From the NCBI GenBank assembly GCA_948485625.1, contig CAOMRW010000009.1, positions 1 to 64,000 of the forward strand: a stretch of DNA of 64,000 nt, given 5' to 3'. The notes beneath the pieces are model-generated. The model was not told the DNA's origin and ran no database searches. It saw nothing but the letters and a program-made list of their open reading frames with translations. Shown piece by piece: positions 43,579 to 52,170 of the stretch. Origin of the DNA: an uncultured Clostridia bacterium (GTDB taxonomy: Bacteria > Bacillota > Clostridia > TANB77 > CAG-508). The position numbers and the translations under genes were made by a program. Within the stretch, counting starts at the first letter, position 1. Every line of letters starts with the position of its first letter.

Positions 43579-43743
43579 TATTTATGTTTTTACTTCTATG
43601 CAATTACATATATACTAAAATACTCTGTGTTTTTCATATGATTAGCCTCACCAGCAAAAACAAAATTTTATTATATATGTATTTGCACAGAAGTAAAAAT
43701 ATAAATAAAGGAAACTTAAAAATATAGGAGAGAAAGACCATCC
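43579..43743. other. structured intergenic region, candidate RNA or miniature element
   Basis: Arms around 43579-43612 and 43669-43707 form a long imperfect inverted repeat (TTTTTACTTCTATGCAA against TTGCACAGAAGTAAAAA) around a loop of some 55 nt with GTGAGGCTAATC. Next to it a second structure (GGAAAC...GTTTCC, 43718-43753) could be a terminator for the 43784 gene on the minus strand. It may be a non-coding RNA, a 6S-like hairpin or a mobile miniature; I cannot tell. Confidence 0.45.
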
Positions 43744-43783
43744 TCCGTTTCCCTCCTACAACTTTACTTTTATGTAAAATATA

Positions 43784-44287
43784 TTATTTCAATTCTCTTC
43801 TACTATTTTGAACAGTTTTTATAGTATCTTCAATAGATATTTCCATTAATCTTAAAGCTTCTGAAATGTTTTGTCCTAAATTATCTAGAGTTTTTGTTAA
43901 AACATCCTCTGTTTGTGATAATAATTCATCTGCATATTCCTTTGTTCCATTTGAAATTTCTCTTGACCTTTCATTAGCATTTTCTATAATTTCTTTCTTT
44001 TGTTCATAAGCTTTTCTTGTAATCTCATGTTCATCAATCATTGAAATTATTCTATTTTCTGCCTCTTTAACAATTCCATCTGCCTCTTTTTGAGCTTCTA
44101 CTAATATACGTTGTCTTTCTTCTTTTACCCATTTAGCTTGCTTTAATTCATCTGGAAGTTTTAATCTTATTTCTTTTATTAAATCTAACATTTCCTCTTT
44201 ATCAACTATACCTTTAGCTGAAAATGGTAGATTTCTACTTCTTTCAATTATATCCTCTAGAGATTCTAGTAGTTCAAATATTTCCAT
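43784..44287 (-). CDS. coiled-coil ATPase/DivIVA-like protein of unknown function
   Basis: A 167-aa, almost fully helical protein with Glu/Lys-rich heptads (QKEADGIVKEAENRIISMIDEH) resembling V/F-ATPase b-subunit stalks and DivIVA-type coils. Clostridia often carry such a gene near rsmD and division genes. It has no membrane helix. ATG follows AAAGGGG. It lies 54 bp downstream of rsmD. A structural or division-related role is inferred only. Confidence 0.68.
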   Translation of the reverse strand: MEIFELLESLEDIIERSRNLPFSAKGIVDKEEMLDLIKEIRLKLPDELKQAKWVKEERQRILVEAQKEADGIVKEAENRIISMIDEHEITRKAYEQKKEIIENANERSREISNGTKEYADELLSQTEDVLTKTLDNLGQNISEALRLMEISIEDTIKTVQNSRRELK

Positions 44288-44341
44288 GGTTTTACCCCTT
44301 TCTAAACTTTAAGCACTTTATTTTTAGAGTCTAAATGATAT

Positions 44342-44896
44342 TTACTCTACATATTCTAAAAATATCAATATTGCTCTTCCATATTTCCTCTTATCTGTTA
44401 TTTCTACATTAATTTCTTTTAAACTTTCTAAGATTTTATTATCATTATCTGTTTCTATAATTATCTTAGAATTTCTATCTATCAATTTATTCTTTATAAT
44501 AATTTCAACTGCTTTAATTACAAAATCAGAATTATAAGGAGGATCAATATATACTATATCTAATTTTTCTTTAATCTTTGTATTTAATAGCTTTTCATAA
44601 TCCAAATTATAAAGTTCTATCTTTTCCTTCAAATGTGTTTTTTCAATATTTTTATTTATTACATTTACTGCATCTTTTGCATTATCACATAATATTACTT
44701 TCTTTGCTCCTCTACTTGCAGCCTCTAATCCTATTGCACCACTTCCTGAAAATAAATCTAAAAATATTGAATTAGGTATTTCATCTTGTATTATATTGAA
44801 TAATGATTCTTTCACTCTATCTAATGTTGGTCTTGTTGCTTGTCCCTCTAATGTATATAATTTTGTTCCTCTAGCATTTCCACTTATTATTCGCAT
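44342..44896 (-). CDS. rsmD: 16S rRNA (guanine966-N2)-methyltransferase
   Basis: Methylates G966 in 16S rRNA with SAM. It opens with MRIISGNARGTKL and contains RPTLDRVKESLFNII, FLDLFSGSGAIGLEAASRGA (SAM site) and the catalytic DPPYNS motif near residue 118. The 184-aa length is typical. ATG follows AGGAGAA. Confidence 0.95.
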   Translation of the reverse strand: MRIISGNARGTKLYTLEGQATRPTLDRVKESLFNIIQDEIPNSIFLDLFSGSGAIGLEAASRGAKKVILCDNAKDAVNVINKNIEKTHLKEKIELYNLDYEKLLNTKIKEKLDIVYIDPPYNSDFVIKAVEIIIKNKLIDRNSKIIIETDNDNKILESLKEINVEITDKRKYGRAILIFLEYVE

Positions 44897-45072
44897 TTTG
44901 CTTTTCTCCTATGATATAATTTTATTCTTTTTTTCATTAAAGTCAATACTATTAATAAAATTGTAATATACATTTAACAGTTCTGTAATATTGTTCCTAA
45001 ATTGTAATAATTTTCTTTATTATTTTACAATATTCTATAATATGCAAAATCTTACTACCTGCCAAGTATTAA

Positions 45073-45116
45073 GATACAAAAGAAAACTACCCTTTAAGGT
45101 AGCTTTCTTTTGTATC
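45073..45116 (-). terminator. divIVA terminator
   Basis: A long stem (GATACAAAAGAAAGCTACC against GGTAGTTTTCTTTTGTATC with small mismatch) immediately after the stop. Confidence 0.85.
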
Positions 45117-45117
45117 A

Positions 45118-45571
45118 TTAATCTTCTTTATTTATATCTTTTAATAATTCTAATTGTGAAATCAATAAAGATTCCATTTTTGCTTTATAAATGTCAAATT
45201 GTTTTTTAACATCATCTAATTCTTTTTGTTTCATAAGTATTTCATTATTTAGTTCATCAACTTTTTTCTGAGCATTTACTTTTGCTTCATCAATTATTTG
45301 ATCAGCTTTTTGCTTTGCTACATTTTTGACTTCTTCTGCTGTTGTTTGAGCCATTAAAAGTGTATTTTGCAAAGTTGATTCTATTGTTTTATATTGAACT
45401 AAACTACTATTTAATTCTTCTATTTTAGTTTTTAATTCATTAACTTCTTTATAATTTTTAGAATAGTCCACTGTCAATTCATCTAAAAAATCATCTACTT
45501 CTTCTACACTATATCCGATTTACCATCTGCTTTGAAAATCTTTTATTTTCTATATCTAAAGGTGTTATCAT
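45118..45571 (-). CDS. divIVA: DivIVA-family protein, frame interrupted by one extra base
   Basis: A septal/pole coiled-coil organiser. ATG at 45571 behind GGAGGAAAAA opens the family start (MITPLDIENKRFSKQMVN). The frame then breaks at AAT-C-GGA (ccg at 45515-45517): with the C it reads AAT CGG ATA TAG; without it, GYSVEEVDDFLDEL follows, the conserved membrane-binding/coil start, and the coil runs on to 45118. Skipping one base gives 150 aa. It lies 28 bp after sepF. The break has the same T-C-GGA form as in metK and the response regulator gene. Confidence 0.85.
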
Positions 45572-45598
45572 TTTTTCCTCCTAAATAGTATTAAAATA

Positions 45599-46087
45599 CT
45601 AGTTACTTACATTATTATTTCTTAACCATGAAACAGATAATTTGCTTTTCATTTCTTCTCTTGCCATTTCATTTGTTATTTCATAGTTTGATGGTGCTAC
45701 TAAGAATATTGAATTAGATACTTTTTGAATATATCCATCTAAAGCATAAACTCCACCACTAATAAAGTCCACTATTCTTCTAGCAACATCCTTATTCACA
45801 TATTCTAAATTTACTATTACAGATTTTTTTTCTTTTAGAAAACTACAAATTTCATCTGATTGTTCAAATGTTGTAGGTTGTGAAATAACCATCTTTATTG
45901 CTTGATTTTGTGCTTGTGGCATATTTACAACTTTATTATTTTTTCTTCCAAATAATTTTCTATCTTCAACTTCTATTTCTTCATCTTCATTCTCATAATC
46001 ATATATGTTTTCATCTTCATATTCTTCTTCTGCTGCTGAGTCCATTCCAAATAAATCCCAAACCTTATTCATTAATGCTCCTGACAT
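45599..46087 (-). CDS. sepF: cell division protein SepF
   Basis: Anchors and bundles FtsZ at the septum. MNKVWDLFGMD is the N-terminal membrane-binding helix, an acidic linker follows, and the C-terminal SepF fold is seen in VVNMPQAQ, EICSFLKEKKSVIVNLEYVNKDVARRIVDFISGGVYALDGYIQKVSNSIFLVAPSN (given here in pieces of the domain near residues 70-140). ATG follows AGGAGGT. It is upstream of divIVA and downstream of the HlyD-like gene. Confidence 0.94.
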   Translation of the reverse strand: MSGALMNKVWDLFGMDSAAEEEYEDENIYDYENEDEEIEVEDRKLFGRKNNKVVNMPQAQNQAIKMVISQPTTFEQSDEICSFLKEKKSVIVNLEYVNKDVARRIVDFISGGVYALDGYIQKVSNSIFLVAPSNYEITNEMAREEMKSKLSVSWLRNNNVSN

Positions 46088-46236
46088 AAAAAACCTCCTA
46101 AAAACCCTTTTTCCTATTTATTTGTTATAAGTATCTACTTTTTTTTCAATCTTGTCAATACTTTTTAAAAAAGTAATACTATTTTAATATTTTTGTAATA
46201 TTATTGTAATATTAAAATATCAAATTCAATAAGCAC

Positions 46237-47496
46237 TCACTCAACCTTAGACAAATCTGGATTTAAGACCAACTCATCATATATCATAATTCTTCTCATT
46301 GAATTAATCTGCCCATTAGTAAATCCTAGTTCTTTTAATTCATCAGTATTATAATTAGAAACAATAGCATATTTTTCATTTTCTTTTTTCACTTTAACAA
46401 GAATCTTACTTAAATATCCAGCCCTATTTCTAACAACATACTTCAATCCATTTTCTTCAACAATAGCTTGATTTGGCACTTTCAATCCAGTACTACTCCA
46501 CCAAATTAAATCAAATGATATTTTTCTATAATTTGCAAGTTCTCCTATTTGTTTATCAATTTCTAATATTATAAGCATTTCTTCTTCATTTTCCTGTGAT
46601 ACATAAGCAATCTTAGCATCTATCATTTTATTATTTGACAATCTAATTTGAACCTTTTTATCTATTTCTGCTACTCTTGCTTGTTCAGAATTAGATATTG
46701 TTGCAATATAACACTTTGAACTATCAATTATTTTACCACATTCATCATTTGTAGCAATCAATTGTCCTGTTTTCAACTTTAAGCTTTCTAGAAATTCTTT
46801 ACTTATAGTTGAAAAATTATTAGGTGTTAATGTTTCTTCTAAACCATCAACTTTATAAGAGACAATTCCACTAATTGGAGCACTTATATATTCAGCTCCT
46901 GAATTTAGTTGTTCTTCTAATTTAGTTCTTTGACCATATAACTGTTTCAAATAACTCCCTGCTGCACTTGATTCACCAGACAACTTAGCCTTTTTAGTTA
47001 TTAAATCATTAATTTGTTTATTATATTCTAACATTTTTGATATATCTGTAATCTTACTTAATACTTCAATTTTTTCATCCAATTGATTTTCTAGCAATTT
47101 TATATCAGAAGAAAATAATCCACTTTGTCCCTTTAAAGCTTCTTGTATTTGAGAATCTAATTCTGCTATTTGAGTTTTTAATGTTTCTTCATTTTTACTA
47201 TAATATCTATATATAGAGTCCCCTTTTGCTGTTTTTTCACCCTCAACCTTAATTTGTTCCATTCCATTTTTGTAATTATTTCCCTTTACAACTTGTTCAT
47301 TTCTTATAATATATCCAATGTTTGTTTCCTCTAAATATAAAGTCCCTTTTTCTACAGTAACTTTATTAATTGGTTGTCTCACCAACAAATAAACTGCATA
47401 TATCAAATACATTACTATAAAACAAAACGCTACATATATAATCAAATTTTTCCTATTAACTTTCTTTTTATTTGTTTTTACTTCTTCTTTTCTCAA
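46237..47496 (-). CDS. HlyD-like membrane fusion protein of the division cluster
   Basis: A 419-aa protein with one N-terminal membrane helix (about 20-38), an extracellular barrel/hairpin with a coiled-coil arm (Gln/Glu-rich, 100-200), and lipoyl-like segments (APISGIVSYKVDGLEE). It is the HlyD-type gene commonly found beside sepF in Clostridia; its partner exporter, if any, is not here. The start is a TTG at 47496 overlapping the miaA stop (TTGA) with GGAGGG upstream, a sign of translational coupling. Confidence 0.78.
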   Translation of the reverse strand: MRKEEVKTNKKKVNRKNLIIYVAFCFIVMYLIYAVYLLVRQPINKVTVEKGTLYLEETNIGYIIRNEQVVKGNNYKNGMEQIKVEGEKTAKGDSIYRYYSKNEETLKTQIAELDSQIQEALKGQSGLFSSDIKLLENQLDEKIEVLSKITDISKMLEYNKQINDLITKKAKLSGESSAAGSYLKQLYGQRTKLEEQLNSGAEYISAPISGIVSYKVDGLEETLTPNNFSTISKEFLESLKLKTGQLIATNDECGKIIDSSKCYIATISNSEQARVAEIDKKVQIRLSNNKMIDAKIAYVSQENEEEMLIILEIDKQIGELANYRKISFDLIWWSSTGLKVPNQAIVEENGLKYVVRNRAGYLSKILVKVKKENEKYAIVSNYNTDELKELGFTNGQINSMRRIMIYDELVLNPDLSKVE

Positions 47497-48416
47497 CTTA
47501 TACCCTCCAAAATAACATCTATATTATTTTGTATATCATTTGTTCCATCAATCCATATTGTTTGTTTATTTTTCCTAAACCACGTCAATTGTCTTTTTGC
47601 ATATCTTCTTGTTTCCATTTTTATTTTTTCTATCATTTCATCTTTTGTATAACTGCCATTTAAATAATCAACTACTTCCTTATATCCTAACCCTTGCATT
47701 GCAGTTGGAAAATTATGATATTTTTTTAAAATTGCCTTCACTTCTTCTACCAGTCCTTGCTCTATCATTATATCAACTCTCTTATTTATTCTTTGATATA
47801 AAACTTCCCTATCCCAATTAATTGCAAAAACTTTATAATCATATTCTACAGGATTTCTTCTTGACTCTATTTCTTGTTCAGTTTTTGTTTTCCCTGTTGA
47901 CTTATATATTTCCAAAATTCTCATAATTCTCTTTTTATCATTCTGACTTATCTTCTCCATAGCAATCGGGTCAATCTCTAATGCCATTTGATATAATTTA
48001 TCTAGACCTTGCTCCTCTATAACTCCCTCTAGCTCTTTTCTATAATCCTCATCTATTTTTATATCATTATACTCAATTTCATAAATTAGACTATCAACAT
48101 ACAATCCAGTCCCACCAACAACTATTGGAACTTTCCCCTTAGATAATATTTCCTTTATAGCATTTTTAGCATCTAATTTATATTGAGCAACACTATACCT
48201 TTCCTCTGGCGAAACAAAGCCCAAAAGATAATGTTTTATTCCTTGCATTTCCTCTTCAGATGGTTTTGCTGTTCCAATATCCATATCTTCATATATCTGC
48301 ATCGAATCACATGATATTATTTCCCCATTAACTCTCTTTGCAAGTTCAATTGAAAGAGCTGTCTTCCCTGAAGCTGTTGGTCCACATATCACTATTACTT
48401 TTTGTTTATTTTCCAC
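47493..48416 (-). CDS. miaA: tRNA dimethylallyltransferase
   Basis: Adds a dimethylallyl group to A37 of tRNAs reading UNN codons. GPTASGKTALSIELA is the P-loop, SCDSMQIYEDMDIGTAKP the DSMQvY motif, VGGTGLYVDSLIYE the catalytic loop and RYAKRQLTWFRKN the tRNA-binding end. The 307-aa length is normal. ATG follows AAAGGAGG. It sits downstream of mutL and a small membrane gene, the familiar mutL-miaA neighbourhood. Confidence 0.95.
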   Translation of the reverse strand: MENKQKVIVICGPTASGKTALSIELAKRVNGEIISCDSMQIYEDMDIGTAKPSEEEMQGIKHYLLGFVSPEERYSVAQYKLDAKNAIKEILSKGKVPIVVGGTGLYVDSLIYEIEYNDIKIDEDYRKELEGVIEEQGLDKLYQMALEIDPIAMEKISQNDKKRIMRILEIYKSTGKTKTEQEIESRRNPVEYDYKVFAINWDREVLYQRINKRVDIMIEQGLVEEVKAILKKYHNFPTAMQGLGYKEVVDYLNGSYTKDEMIEKIKMETRRYAKRQLTWFRKNKQTIWIDGTNDIQNNIDVILEGIS

Positions 48417-48480
48417 TTTGTTCCTCCTTTCTTTTTACCTAATTCATTATCCATTTAAATTTACATATATATTATTCAAC

Positions 48481-48555
48481 ATGTGTCCCCAATTGGACAA
48501 AAATGTCCCAAAGGGACTGTCCCCTTGGGACACTTTTGTCCAATTGGGGACACAT
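48481..48555. repeat. REP-like palindrome, 35-bp arms
   Basis: ATGTGTCCCCAATTGGACAA (48481-48500) continues to TGTCCCAAAGGG and is mirrored by 48520-48555, with only small mismatches around a CTGT loop. It carries the same TGTCCC/GGGACA boxes as the other repeats and lies between the 48565 gene and miaA, probably inside their operon. Confidence 0.92.
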
Positions 48556-48564
48556 CTTTTATTT

Positions 48565-48987
48565 CTACTTATGTATCATATTTAATATTCCTTGTTGTAT
48601 ATTTCCCAAATATATAACTTCAAATATTGTTACAATAACAATTATAATTAATAATATTATAATACTTCTTACTAATTTTTCTTTTTCAATTTCTTCATTA
48701 TTTATTTGGTCTAATTTTTTAAAAATATAGGGTAATATTATATATCCATTTATTATTGTAAATAATATTACAAATACATTTCTTATTATATTCATTACAG
48801 ATTTATCTTCATATGTAATTCCTATTTTAGATATATTATATATTATAAATGTTACAACATATATAGCAATCACCCCAATAATCATGCATATAACTTTAGT
48901 CTTCTTTTCTACGCTTCCTAAGCTAGTCCACATCCAACCAATTAAAACTAAAAGTAAAACAATTACTATCATCAAAATTGCTGTCAT
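48565..48987 (-). CDS. small polytopic membrane protein of unknown function
   Basis: A 140-aa protein with four predicted membrane helices (about 3-22, 31-50, 66-83 and 112-130) and short charged loops. I do not recognise the family. The start is placed at ATG 48987 since AAGGAGATAAAT precedes it; longer starts overlap mutL. It lies 13 bp after mutL and so is co-transcribed with it. Confidence 0.68.
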   Translation of the reverse strand: MTAILMIVIVLLLVLIGWMWTSLGSVEKKTKVICMIIGVIAIYVVTFIIYNISKIGITYEDKSVMNIIRNVFVILFTIINGYIILPYIFKKLDQINNEEIEKEKLVRSIIILLIIIVIVTIFEVIYLGNIQQGILNMIHK

Positions 48988-49000
48988 ATTTATCTCCTTA

Positions 49001-51340
49001 CTATTTTCTTGCAAATTTTCTTTCTATATCATATTTAGTCATTTTTATAGCTGTTGGTCTTCCATGTGGACATGTAAATGGATTTGGCAATTCTAATAGT
49101 TTATTCATCAAACTTTCTACCTCTTCTGTTGTTAAAACCATATTAGCTTTAACAGCAGCTTTACATGCTACAGTCGCTATAAATTTTTCTTCTTTTTCTT
49201 GTTTCGCTGTTCTTGCTACAGTGTTTATTTCATCTAATGTTTCTAAAAATAGTTCTTTATTGTCTATATCGATACATACTGTTGGCACACCTGTTAATTT
49301 TATTGTATTTTCTCCAAATTCTTCTAAACTAAATCCAGCTTTTTCAAACATATTTATATTGTCTTTTGCTATTTCCATTTCTTTATGTGAAAGTGTTATT
49401 ATATCTGGTAATAATAACATTTGTGAGTCTTTTGATGTATCACTATAATAATTCTTTTTAACTTTTTCATACATAATTCTTTCATGTGCTGCATGTTGAT
49501 CTAATATATACATTTCTTTATCTATTTCTATTATTATATACGTATTAAATACAATACCTATAAATTTATATGTAGGTTTATTATATTCCTCAACATCTTC
49601 AAATACAGATATATTATCTTTTGCTAAATCAACTGTTATAGTATCAATATTTTGAATATTATTTGAATCTTCTTCTGTATTATTAGATATTGGTTTTGTT
49701 CCAAATAATTTTGTATACATTTCATTAAAATCTACTTTTACATCTTTATCATATTGTATACTTTCTAATTCTTTTATTTGTTCTTTTATTTCTTCAAGTT
49801 TTTCTTTAGGTGTTTCTTTTTCTTCTATATCTTCTACTATAACATTTTCTTCTATTTTTTCTAATATTACTTCTTTATTTTCTTCATCTGTATTTTTCTC
49901 TATATTAATTATTTCATCTTCCTCTTGTTGCTCTTCTATATCCTTATTTATGAGTTCTTTTTCCACACTTTGTTCTTCTTCTGTGTTTATCTCACTATTT
50001 TGTAAAACTACATCTTCGTTTTCATTTTGATTTTGAACTTGATTTTGATTTTTTATTTTTTCTTCATTTTCTTTTATATTATCTTGCATTCCAATATAAT
50101 TTTCATTTAGTTTTATACTTGGATCTTCTTCAACTTGTCTTTCTAAATCTTGTTGCATTTTTCTAAGTTGTTCCAAAACATCAGCTGTGTTTATTGGTCC
50201 ACCTTGTCCAACATTTATTACATTTGTTTTTATTTTACTTTCTTCTTCATTATATTGTTCTATCTTTTTTGTTTCATTTTTTCTAAAATCAAATAAACTT
50301 TCTGATTTTGTTTCTTCTTTTTCATCTTGGCTTTCTGTATTTGCAACTAACTCACTTTTTAATAAGATATCCTTTATTGCATGATAAATTGATTGAAAAA
50401 TCTTATTTTCTTCTTCAAATCTAACTTCCAATTTTGCTGGATGAACATTTACATCAACTTTTGATGGATTCATTTCTATATTTAATATTACAAATCCGAA
50501 TTTTCCAATTGGAATTAGTCCTTTAAAAGCTTGTTCTGTCGCTACTGTTAATGTTTTATCTTTTATATATCTTTTATTTACAAAAAATAATTGGTTTGAC
50601 CTATTTGACCTTGCTATTTCTGGTTTTCCTATTACTCCTGAAATTTGTATATCTTCATATATATAATTAACTGGTAATATTCCATTAGCTACATCTTTTC
50701 CATATATACTATATATTACACTTTTTATATCTCCATTACCATTTGTTTGTATTACTGTTTTTCCTGTATTTATTAATTTTATTGCTATATTAGGATTTAC
50801 TAAAGCTATTCTTGTTATAACATCTTCTACATATCCAGATTCTGTATAATCTTTCTTTAAAAACTTATATCTTACTGGTGTATTAAAGAATAAATTTTTT
50901 ACTGTAATTGATGTACCTGTCTGACATCCTACTTCTTCTTTTTCTAATATATTTCCTGCTTCTACAACTACTTTATATCCTATATCTTGTCTTTCTGTTT
51001 TTGATATCATTTCAACATTTGCAATTGCTGCAATACTTGCTAATGCTTCTCCTCTAAACCCCATTGATGTTACTAAATCTAAATCATCTGCACTTCTTAT
51101 TTTACTTGTTGCATGTCTTTCAAATGCAATTTCTAAATCGTCTGAAGCAATACCTTTTCCATTATCAGTTACTTTTATAAAAGATATTCCTCCATTTTTT
51201 ATTTCTACTGTTATATTATTCGCTCCTGCATCTATTGAGTTTTCTACCATCTCTTTTATTACTGAAGCTGGTCTTTCAATAACCTCTCCTGCTGCTATTT
51301 TATTTATTGTTAAATCATCTAGTAATACTATATTTCCCAT
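49001..51340 (-). CDS. mutL: DNA mismatch repair protein MutL, long-linker form
   Basis: A GHKL ATPase and nicking endonuclease of mismatch repair. NKIAAGEVIERPASVIKEMVENSIDAG, TDNGKGI and GFRGEALASIAAI form the ATPase. The C-terminal DQHAAHERIMYEK endonuclease motif, ACKAAVKAN and CPHGRPT show metal-dependent nicking. At 779 aa it is longer than usual (about 600-650) because of a very acidic, Glu/Asn/Gln-rich linker near residues 350-560. ATG follows AAAGGGA. Confidence 0.95.
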   Translation of the reverse strand: MGNIVLLDDLTINKIAAGEVIERPASVIKEMVENSIDAGANNITVEIKNGGISFIKVTDNGKGIASDDLEIAFERHATSKIRSADDLDLVTSMGFRGEALASIAAIANVEMISKTERQDIGYKVVVEAGNILEKEEVGCQTGTSITVKNLFFNTPVRYKFLKKDYTESGYVEDVITRIALVNPNIAIKLINTGKTVIQTNGNGDIKSVIYSIYGKDVANGILPVNYIYEDIQISGVIGKPEIARSNRSNQLFFVNKRYIKDKTLTVATEQAFKGLIPIGKFGFVILNIEMNPSKVDVNVHPAKLEVRFEEENKIFQSIYHAIKDILLKSELVANTESQDEKEETKSESLFDFRKNETKKIEQYNEEESKIKTNVINVGQGGPINTADVLEQLRKMQQDLERQVEEDPSIKLNENYIGMQDNIKENEEKIKNQNQVQNQNENEDVVLQNSEINTEEEQSVEKELINKDIEEQQEEDEIINIEKNTDEENKEVILEKIEENVIVEDIEEKETPKEKLEEIKEQIKELESIQYDKDVKVDFNEMYTKLFGTKPISNNTEEDSNNIQNIDTITVDLAKDNISVFEDVEEYNKPTYKFIGIVFNTYIIIEIDKEMYILDQHAAHERIMYEKVKKNYYSDTSKDSQMLLLPDIITLSHKEMEIAKDNINMFEKAGFSLEEFGENTIKLTGVPTVCIDIDNKELFLETLDEINTVARTAKQEKEEKFIATVACKAAVKANMVLTTEEVESLMNKLLELPNPFTCPHGRPTAIKMTKYDIERKFARK

Positions 51341-51473
51341 TTTATATAATCCCTTTCTAATATATAAATCATTTCTATTTAGTCTTTAATTTTTATTTTA
51401 TTTGATGTTATTATATCATTAGTCTTTTTATTTTGTATAGTAATTTTTTAAAATTTCCCAATTTCTATTTTTA

Positions 51474-51524
51474 ACAAAAAATGAACCTAATCATTAAACT
51501 TTTATGTTTAATAATTTAAGTTCA
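51474..51524 (-). terminator. terminator of the decayed surface gene
   Basis: A stem ATGAAC..ATTAAAC against GTTTAAT..GTTCAT, then TTTTTTGTT on the minus strand. Confidence 0.75.
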
Positions 51525-51562
51525 TTGTATTACTATATATATAGTAGTTTATATTATTAATT

Positions 51563-52060
51563 TTAAGTATTTTCTTTTGTTAAATTATCATCAAATATTT
51601 TAAGTTCCTGTATAGCACATCCTCCTGAAGTTCCCTACGTCCATCCTCCTTTAGGAAAATATACTCTATAATATTTATATGGATTTTTATTTTCAAGTTC
51701 TACATAATACCCATAAGAAAATTGTCCTGCATGATAACCTGTAGGAACCTCAGCATGAATTGTATCGCCCTCTATTTTTTCCCACTCAATACCATCATTA
51801 CTAGCTTCCATATAAAATTCATATATATGGTATCCATGTTTCCCCATTATCTAAACTATAATAATTATCAAAATCATCACTTTGGTCATATTCTATTTCT
51901 ATTTTTGGTATTTCTACTCCTGTTAATGTTAATTTAGGATACATACTTTCTTTTTTTATAGCAGGTTTATTAGGAGTTTTTAAATTAATTGTTTGTTTTT
52001 TTCTCTACTCCTGTTGTATTTTCAACTGTAACTATTGCCAATGGTAATTGAGAGCCATTC
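51563..52060 (-). pseudogene. decayed fragment of a surface/prepilin-like cargo protein
   Basis: A minus-strand remnant read in three pieces: VNGSQLPLAIVTVENTTGVE, then NLKTPNKPAIKKESMYPKL to YYSLDNGETW, then YEFYMEASNDGIEWEKIEG to VYFPKGGW. The breaks are an extra A in an A-run (near 52000) and a second frame change near 51840. An in-frame TAG follows at 51635-51637, with readable sequence after it (GTSGGCAIQELKIFDD). The last part resembles a discoidin-like/F5-8C ligand-binding domain. The 5' end is missing; it begins right after the terminator of the upstream gene. Confidence 0.75.
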
Positions 52061-52106
52061 ACCAAGATAAAAATAAGTTAAAAGTAAATTCACTTTTAAC
52101 TTATTT
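52060..52106 (-). terminator. terminator of the GLUG-repeat gene
   Basis: A 15-bp perfect stem AAATAAGTTAAAAGT/ACTTTTAACTTATTT with TTTTTATCT after it on the minus strand. Confidence 0.9.
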
Positions 52107-52170
52107 TCTTGATTTTCTACATACAAAATTATATATTGGGGTTATTTTTTAACTATAAATATCTATATTT

